64,000 nucleotides of DNA from Ctenosaura bakeri (lineage: Eukaryota > Chordata > Lepidosauria > Squamata > Iguanidae), in NCBI GenBank assembly GCA_948474755.1, contig CAOLHI010000647.1:62001-126000 (forward strand), in the 5' to 3' direction. Numbering within the stretch: position 1 is the stretch's first letter; every line of letters starts with the position of its first letter. The position numbers and the translations under genes were made by a program. Of this stretch, positions 58,133-64,000 are shown piece after piece. A model generated the notes under the pieces. The model saw only the letters and a program-made list of their open reading frames with translations. It did not search any database and was not told where the DNA came from.

Positions 58133-59779
58133 TTCCTGTAAGTGGAAAAGACAGGTCAAGCTGAAAATTGTAGCCTAGCTCTCTGTGACCCTTTAGTTTT
58201 CTATATTCCGAGAATATTTAACATAGGGGAATATTTGCCAGAAGAAATCAGAACTAACTCAGAGCCTCAAATGCTATTCTGGTTTTGTTGCTTAAAAAAA
58301 GGAAGAATCGAATGGAAGTATGCCAATGTAAACACCAGCAATAACAATAATACTAACAAAGAAAGGAGGGAAGAACATCTTCACCTTGATCTTTAGCCAA
58401 ATGGGCTCATAGAATGGTTTACAAATATCAGGAGTAAGGCAGTCCTTGTCCTCAGGTTTACAGTCAAAAAGACATGACAATGAAAAACAAATTGATATGG
58501 AAGAGGAAATTAGATTTTCAATTGTTCCCACGTTAGGTAAGGCGATACCTTTTAACAGGATCAATTTTCACTGATGTAAGGGCTTGCGGCATCCTGTCAC
58601 CAGCAGGGATTGACCTAATTGAGAGTATCAGCTTGCCTACTTTGACAGCCAGAAATGATGGCTGCATGAGAACCTTAAAGTTCAGAGTTTGCTTATTGAC
58701 TTCTGCAAAACACTAAAGGATAGTATACTGTTTGAAAAAACAGGTTGTTCATAAATCAGCCATTATATTAAGGAATCAAACAGGATGCCAGATAAGGTGG
58801 TATTTCCCCCCCATATATTTCATGAAGCCAGAGACTGCTCCATAAATGGCACTCCCATATTGAAATCCTCTTTGCAATGTGTAGGGCAAGGGTGGGCATA
58901 TCTGAGGCTTACAAGAGCTACTTTACTTTTAAGGAAAACTTTGATGTCTACCAAAAAGAAGAATATTCAAGTTAATATCTGGAGATAGACTAAGAATTAG
59001 AAGCAGCCCAAGACATTTTCCTGTCTGAAGCAAAGAACAAGATGGTGGCTTTTCTCCCATTCCACAGGCTGATGGGACTGCCAGTTGAATCATACTTCAA
59101 TACTGGAATGGACATTGGATCTTTCATCACACCCAAGGGCAGCAGTCAAATTGAGGGGACCAAGAGAGGCCATGTGGCACACCCAGACTTATTCTTCAAC
59201 AGAGACGAAGGGATGGAATGGAAAAACAAATGCTACTTCCCCTACCCTACGTTATCTGAAGCAATGGCTTCACTCTTCCTAATGGTAGAGCCAGTCCCAC
59301 TATAAATTAAGGAAAATGATACCTCCGAGCTCAGCTCAGGAACAATGTGGCTTAGTAAGAACTAAACTCCTAACACCTTTCATACTCAGAATATATTCAG
59401 TTTGCCCTAATCCAGCATCTCCCCTCCAGAACCTAGTTCTTACGTATAAAGGAGTTTCTTCATTCATGGTATCAGACAACTGGTGCCAGAAACCCTTACC
59501 ATCTATTGCATAACGCCAGCAGATCTTCCCAGAGATCCTTCCCACTTGTACAAGACAAGCTGTGTGCTTTTCACTGTACTGGAGGTTACACAGCAGGTTG
59601 GCATCATTGGCTGCCAAGATGGGAGAAATGCATGTGCATTCAATGACACCTGGCCGTGGGATGGGGGAAGAGGAAAAATGCACCACAGGGATGCCATTTT
59701 TCACGATAGTTATAGTGAGTGTCACATGTAGTTCATTCCCAGGAGCGGTTTTTAAATGATGGGCAGAAGTCTATTCAGA
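58133..59779. other. Unassigned region with overlapping open frames
   Basis: Near 58380-58530 GAATGGTTTACAAATATCAG and CAGTCCTTGTCCTCAGG resemble a LINE/SINE 3' tail. At 58995-59060 CAGCCCAAGACATTTTCCTG and ACAAGATGGTGGC resemble a short dispersed repeat. From 59042 to 59760 several frames are open on both strands (for example 59336-59725 on -), none resembling a known family. Confidence 0.35.
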
Positions 59780-59970
59780 TTTCACCATGACCTCAGCCAC
59801 AAACACACTAGTTGGCCTTGAGCCATTTTTCTCCCAGCTTTTGCCCCCCCCCCACAAACATACAATATGGAGAAAATAACACTGACCTGTTTTAGAGGGC
59901 TGTTGCAAGGATTACTGAGGTAATGTATGTGAAGTGATTTAAAGTGCTATTAAAATGCTAATTTTTTTTC
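59780..59970 (+). mobile_element. MIR-like SINE fragment
   Basis: TTGGCCTTGAGCCATTTTTC, AGGGCTGTTGCAAGGATTAC and TGAGGTAATGTATGTGAAG follow MIR-type core-to-tail order. Confidence 0.5.
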
Positions 59971-60197
59971 ACTCAAATGAATATTCCCTTAACTGGAATC
60001 ATATCTGACATACATTCAAGGCCTTGGTTTCCAAGGTAACCAGTGTTTTAGGAGAAGGAGCACCCTGAATCTCCAACCATTTTTGAAACAGGTTGTATCC
60101 CCCACAACCCAAATTCTCCTTAAATGGAAGTTACTGTCTTTGTGACGTTGTTGAGTCAGTACAATTTGGCCAGCGAACACATGAAATCTTGAGGCTG

Positions 60198-60248
60198 CAA
60201 TCCTAATCCCGCTTAGCAAGAGTAAGCAAAATTTATTTCAATGAACTA
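60198..60248. repeat. Family C short repeat fragment
   Basis: GCTGCAATCCTAATCCCGC, then TAGCAAGAGTAAGC and TTTATTTCAATGAAC resemble the left half of 39471-39555. Confidence 0.5.
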
Positions 60249-61159
60249 CCTTTTCTACAGAAAAGGCTACAGTAGAGCTGCTAATATTTCAGGGCCCATT
60301 GAACTGACCAGAGCAAGACCAGCTTTTGGCAAAGTGAGGCATCACCTCAGAAAACAGATGCTGGCAATCCTGTCCTGTCACTCCCAACAATAAAGTCATG
60401 GAAGGGGGCAAAATGAGGCATTGGCCCCCCAAAGAAAAATTCTCCCCCCTCCCCGCCATGAAATGTTCCTTCATTCCTCAAATTTCTAGCCCTGCACAGA
60501 GTAAGATGTTGAAAATCATTTGCCCCTGTATCTCTTATATTTGCTGTGTTCGCATTCCCTTGGTAAGTTTCCCTGCCCCTATTCTCTCACTTCTAAGAAA
60601 ATACAGATTGTCAGTATCTTAGATTCAGAGTCCTGTCTTTTTTGCTTCGTTATATACTGTGTACAGTGATGGTGCTGATTTCTATAAGAGCACAACTTTC
60701 CCAGTTACTTCAGTGCAGACATGCATCTTAGCATGGCAAATAATATAATAAAAATCCATTTCTGTCAAGGCCAGTATTTTCTGAATAAGCAAGCCACCCG
60801 CCCCCGCCCCCCCATGCCCCTTTTCTCTGTTTTCTTTCCTCCAGGGAGCAATTGCGATAGTCATTAGTTGTCTTATTCATCATTTAAGTACAGCATCATC
60901 CAGCGCTCCCTTGGAAATGAACGTACATGACACAATTACACAACAGAAGAACTATGGGCTATTCAGCACAGTTAAACATAATCAGGAGAGGTATATAATG
61001 AAGAAGGAAAGTGAGAGCATCTGTCTCTCCGGAGGATTAAAATAAATACTGTCCTCTCTAGAGGCTTGGTTGCTTAATGGTTAGTACTCAAGGCCTCTTA
61101 TGCTCCTGGGAATGTGTCCAAAGAAGAGAGTATGTTAACAGTGCCAGGGTGCAGAGGCA
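60249..61159. other. No gene recognised
   Basis: Intergenic, no supported feature. Confidence 0.4.
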
Positions 61160-61478
61160 AGAAGGCTTATGAGGAATGACTTAGAGAATTGGGCATGTTT
61201 AGCTTTGTGAAGAGAAGACTGAGAGGTGATACAGAAACTGTCTTTAAATGTCTGAAGGGATGTCATGCAGAAGATGGTCCAAGCTTGTTTTCTGCTGCAC
61301 TAGAGACTAAAGCACAAACCAATGGATTCAAATTACAGGAAAAATAATTCCACCTAAATGTTAGGAAGAATTTCTTTACTGTAAGAGCTGTCTAATAATG
61401 GAACTGACTGCTTCCAAGGGTGCTGGGCTTTCCATCTTTGGAGATTTTTAAGCAGAGGTTGAATGAGCATCTTTCGGA
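61160..61478 (+). mobile_element. CR1 LINE 3' fragment
   Basis: GGGCATGTTTAGCTTTGTGA, AAATGTCTGAAGGGATGTCA, TGTTTTCTGCTGCACTAGAG, CACCTAAATGTTAGGAAGAA and TTTTTAAGCAGAGGTTGAAT follow CR1 3' order in sense; it then joins the L2-like LINE at about 61479. Confidence 0.75.
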
Positions 61479-62070
61479 ATGTGAACAACCTGAAACTTGA
61501 TCCAGAGAAGATGGAGGTGCTCCTGGTTAGTCAAAAGACAGATCAGGGAATAGGGAGTCAGTCTGGATGGGGTTATACCCACCAACCCCCAAAGACACAG
61601 GTCCATAGCCTGGTTGTGCTCCTGGATTCAGCTCTGAAACTAGAAGGCCAGGTTTCACTGGTGGCCAGGAGTGCATTTGCACAGCTAAAGCTTGTGTGCC
61701 AGCTGTGCCCATTCCTTGAGATGTCAGATCTGGCCTTGAGGCACATTCCTTAGTTACATTCCAGTTGAGAATGCCTTTGAAGAATGTTGGAAATTTCAAC
61801 TGATCCAAAGAACTACAGTCAGATTGCTAACTGGAGCTGGCTACAGAGAACACACAACTCTGTGTTGCAGCAGCTTCACTGGCTGGTGGCATTTGATGAG
61901 TGACTGTATAAGGCCTGTCCTACCTAAGCAATGTGCTGGATACTGCTAAATTGTCATGATCGGTGTGTGTGTATGTGTCCTACAGTATATATTTAGTCTG
62001 GTTTTAAATTCAATATTGTTTTTAACTTTTGTATTCTATGATTTTTTTTAACAACGTGCTTTTAACTTTA
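61479..62070 (+). mobile_element. L2-like LINE fragment
   Basis: The frame 61463-61753 includes NLKLDPEKMEVLLVS and LKLEGQVSLVARSAFAQLKL, the L2 RT region after the catalytic palm. Past a stop at 61752, CAACTGATCCAAAGAACTAC and TTGCAGCAGCTTCACTGGCT (L-Q-Q-L-H-W-L) follow. A TTTTAAC-rich tail runs to about 62060. Confidence 0.7.
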
Positions 62071-62076
62071 GTAGTA

Positions 62077-62093
62077 GTAATCATCATCATCAT
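62077..62093. repeat. (ATC)n short microsatellite
   Basis: AATCATCATCATCATG, at the end of the L2-like tail. Confidence 0.7.
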
Positions 62094-62121
62094 GATACTG
62101 ACACACATCTATTAATAGGTA

Positions 62122-63143
62122 CCATATTTGCCAGCGTATGAGACTTTTTTCCCTAAAAAATGCCTTCTGAAAATGGGGTGCATCTTATACACTAGTAAAT
62201 ATGGGCAATTCCTGCCAGGCCTAAATGCAAAGGAAAATGAGGCAGGGGGAAGGAAAGCTCATGCTGAATACTGAGGAAAAGGGTCAGGATTTGCATCTCT
62301 GTGGATCCTGTTGCGTTCAACTCCACTCCTGGAACTTTCTAAATGCCCTTAATAAACTGATTCTTTATATAGCACCCTTTCATTTCATCTGAGGAAGTGG
62401 ATTAATATCTAGAGAAGTTGGTACAGTACTAAATTCAATCAGTCTTAAAGATACTGCTACATTTCTTCCACTCCCCCTTCTCCTCCTTTTTATAGTGCAA
62501 CAGACTAGCACAGCTACTTTGAAAACTACTTCAAAGAACTGACTTAAAGTGGGGCTTGAAAGCGAAAACACATCGGCAGCCCCTTTAAGAAAGGAAGAGC
62601 CCACTTCACTGCAGCCCCTCCCTCCTTCCTCCCATTCACCCTTCCTGGCAGGGTCTTCACCCTGGAGCCAACCACCTGTGGGATGGGGGAAGAAGGAATT
62701 GCTGTGCTGTGGCACAGTGCATTTTCTCAGCTTCCTTCCCCCCCCCCACTACAGTTGGTTGGTTCCAGCTCAGCCAAGGCATTTGAACAGAGCCTGGGAG
62801 CAGAGATGGGAAATGGCGGGAGAGGATGTGTCAGATGAGGTACCTGCAAAATCCTATTGGTTTCCATTTGTGGCAGGGAAGGAGTGGGATGAAGGCTCCC
62901 TCTCCAACCTGAAGAGAAAGGAGAGGAGGGGTAGGTTTGGTTTCTTCAGGAGGAGCTGCTTGCTCCTTTTCCATCTTACAGGATGGGGAGTGTTGCGCCT
63001 GTTTTCTGCCTCAGCCACCTTACTAGTGGGAGTGGAGGAGGAAAATGAGACAAGAAGAAGGAACAATTTTTTTCGTAAAAAATAAGGTCTGAAAATGAGG
63101 TACGTCTTATAAGCTGGTGCGTCTAATACGCCAGCAAATACGG
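62122..63143. mobile_element. Tc1/mariner-like element with 1-kb interior
   Basis: Left CCATATTTGCCAGCGTAT and right, reverse complement, CCGTATTTGCTGGCGTAT are inverted ends flanked by TA (62120-62121 and 63144-63145). Subterminal TCTGAAAATGGGGTGCATCT and TCTGAAAATGAGGTACGTCT are a direct repeat. 1,022 bp. The 178-codon + frame inside (62549-63085) shows no DDE or DNA-binding motif. Probably nonautonomous. Confidence 0.75.
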
Positions 63144-63145
63144 TA

Positions 63146-63211
63146 ATAAATAGCTATCATGGGAAGTACGTATTGACAGTTTTATCCTCCATGACTTCCA
63201 TACATTCAAGT
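63146..63211. other. Short unique spacer
   Basis: Unremarkable sequence between two repeats. Confidence 0.4.
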
Positions 63212-63355
63212 TAGGGGTGGGAATCATGTAGCCCTCCAGTATTGTTGAACTGCAACTCCCAGTAGACCCAGTCAGCATAGCCAAAGATGAGGAATGCTGG
63301 GAGCTGTGGTCCAACAACCTGTGGTTAGCAGGGAGCTGCATGATTCTGACCCCTG
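63212..63355. mobile_element. hAT-like hairpin repeat (CTACAACTCCCA family)
   Basis: Ends TAGGGGTGGGAATCATG and, right, CATGATTCTGACCCCTG are inverted. Inner stem: TTGTTGAACTGCAACTCCCA and GGGAGCTGTGGTCCAACAA. The 8-bp flanks do not match clearly. Noncoding. Confidence 0.65.
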
Positions 63356-63789
63356 CCTTAAGAGGCAGAAGTGAAGAGCAGAAGAATTTGCTCTGCTGCT
63401 CGAACCCTTTTAGCTTAATTTGACATGTTTGTAAGAGCCAACAGAAGGGGAAATAATGTTCCCACAAGTATTGGTATTTGTAAGTTAAATGGTGCATTTT
63501 AAATATGTTTAAAATAGCCATCCATGTTAATTAACTTATACTGGTAAATATAGTAACATCCATTAGTTCCTGGGCCAATTTGCAAATGGTAGTAAAATTA
63601 CTTTCTATCTTATTGCTAGAGGACTAAGAAAATTAGACATGTGAACTTTTGCCACATGTTGGAATTTGTATGATCTTTGGCATTTGATCTGTGGTGGCCA
63701 CTTCATGCATGCAGATTATCACTGGATAGTGTGATTCTCAACAAATGTAAATAGTTGTGTAAACTTACTTTCTCATGCAAGTTTTATAA
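63356..63789. other. No gene recognised
   Basis: AT-rich intergenic sequence; nothing supported. Confidence 0.45.
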
Positions 63790-63876
63790 TGAACTCCTAT
63801 GCATGTTTCCTCAGAGGTAAGTCCCATAGATTTTACTGTGACTAACTCCCAAGGAGTATAGTAGTGCAGGATCACA
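63790..63876. repeat. Family C short repeat fragment
   Basis: CTCCTATGCATGTTTCCTCA, GAGGTAAGTCCCATAGATTT and GTGCAGGATCACAGC resemble 39471-39555. Confidence 0.55.
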
Positions 63877-64000
63877 GCAGTTGGGGACGGAAGGTTCCTG
63901 ATCCCATTTAATTCCTTATCCCATTTAAACACAAACTGGGATCCTGATTCTCTTGGCAGTTTTTTTTTCTTGCTCTTCTCCTGAAGTCTTCACTTAGGTT

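Noticed and set aside
62549..63085. 178-codon + strand ORF as a transposase gene
   Set aside because: No DDE/D or helix-turn-helix pattern; low-complexity Ser/Pro and Arg stretches.
1..64000. tRNA, rRNA or conserved small-RNA genes
   Set aside because: Only tRNA-like SINE heads were seen; none has a full cloverleaf or a terminator in a gene-like context.

Overview
The window looks like a non-avian reptile nuclear chromosome, most likely a squamate (lizard or snake). It is AT-rich, has almost no long open reading frames, and is packed with decayed CR1, L3-like and L2-like LINEs, tRNA-derived SINEs, MIR-like pieces, short hairpin DNA transposons (hAT-like, Tc1/mariner-like and a third family) and simple repeats. 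The species call is inference from repeat types known from memory; no database was searched. No prokaryotic operon, tRNA or rRNA gene, or CRISPR array was seen.

Host genes are nearly absent. A good splice acceptor at 289-290 opens a 25-codon terminal exon (291-365) of a coiled-coil-like protein on the + strand, so the left edge is probably the 3' end of a gene. A much weaker internal-exon candidate lies at 46453-46562. Everything else protein-like belongs to mobile elements.

Layout. 0-5 kb: the terminal exon, then unique-looking sequence. 5.3-8.1 kb: a decayed endogenous retroviral gag-pro remnant, split within its protease by a 5'-truncated L1 flanked by a 20-bp target-site duplication. 8.0-8.8 kb and 29.9-30.7 kb: two diverged copies of an LTR-like sequence with promoter and poly(A) signals on the - strand. 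10-33 kb: mostly intergenic, with several hairpin transposons and small LINE and SINE pieces. 33.06-37.1 kb: a minus-strand CR1 LINE broken by a 1,066-bp solo LTR (33563-34628) with TGTCA/TGACA ends and a 5-bp duplication. That LTR has a CpG-dense 5' half and a six-unit 45-bp tandem array carrying an inverted CCAAT box per unit. 37-54 kb: SINEs, short DNA transposons, an L3-like LINE piece and an L2-like LINE carrying a hAT insertion. 54.2-56.1 kb: the best-preserved CR1, with a recognisable reverse transcriptase. 56-64 kb: hAT-like, mariner-like, CR1 and L2-like pieces.

The parts do not form a working pathway. They form a stratigraphy of nested insertions: LTR in CR1, L1 in retroviral protease, SINE in a hairpin MITE, hAT in L2. 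The most distinctive structure is the CpG-dense, CCAAT-array solo LTR.
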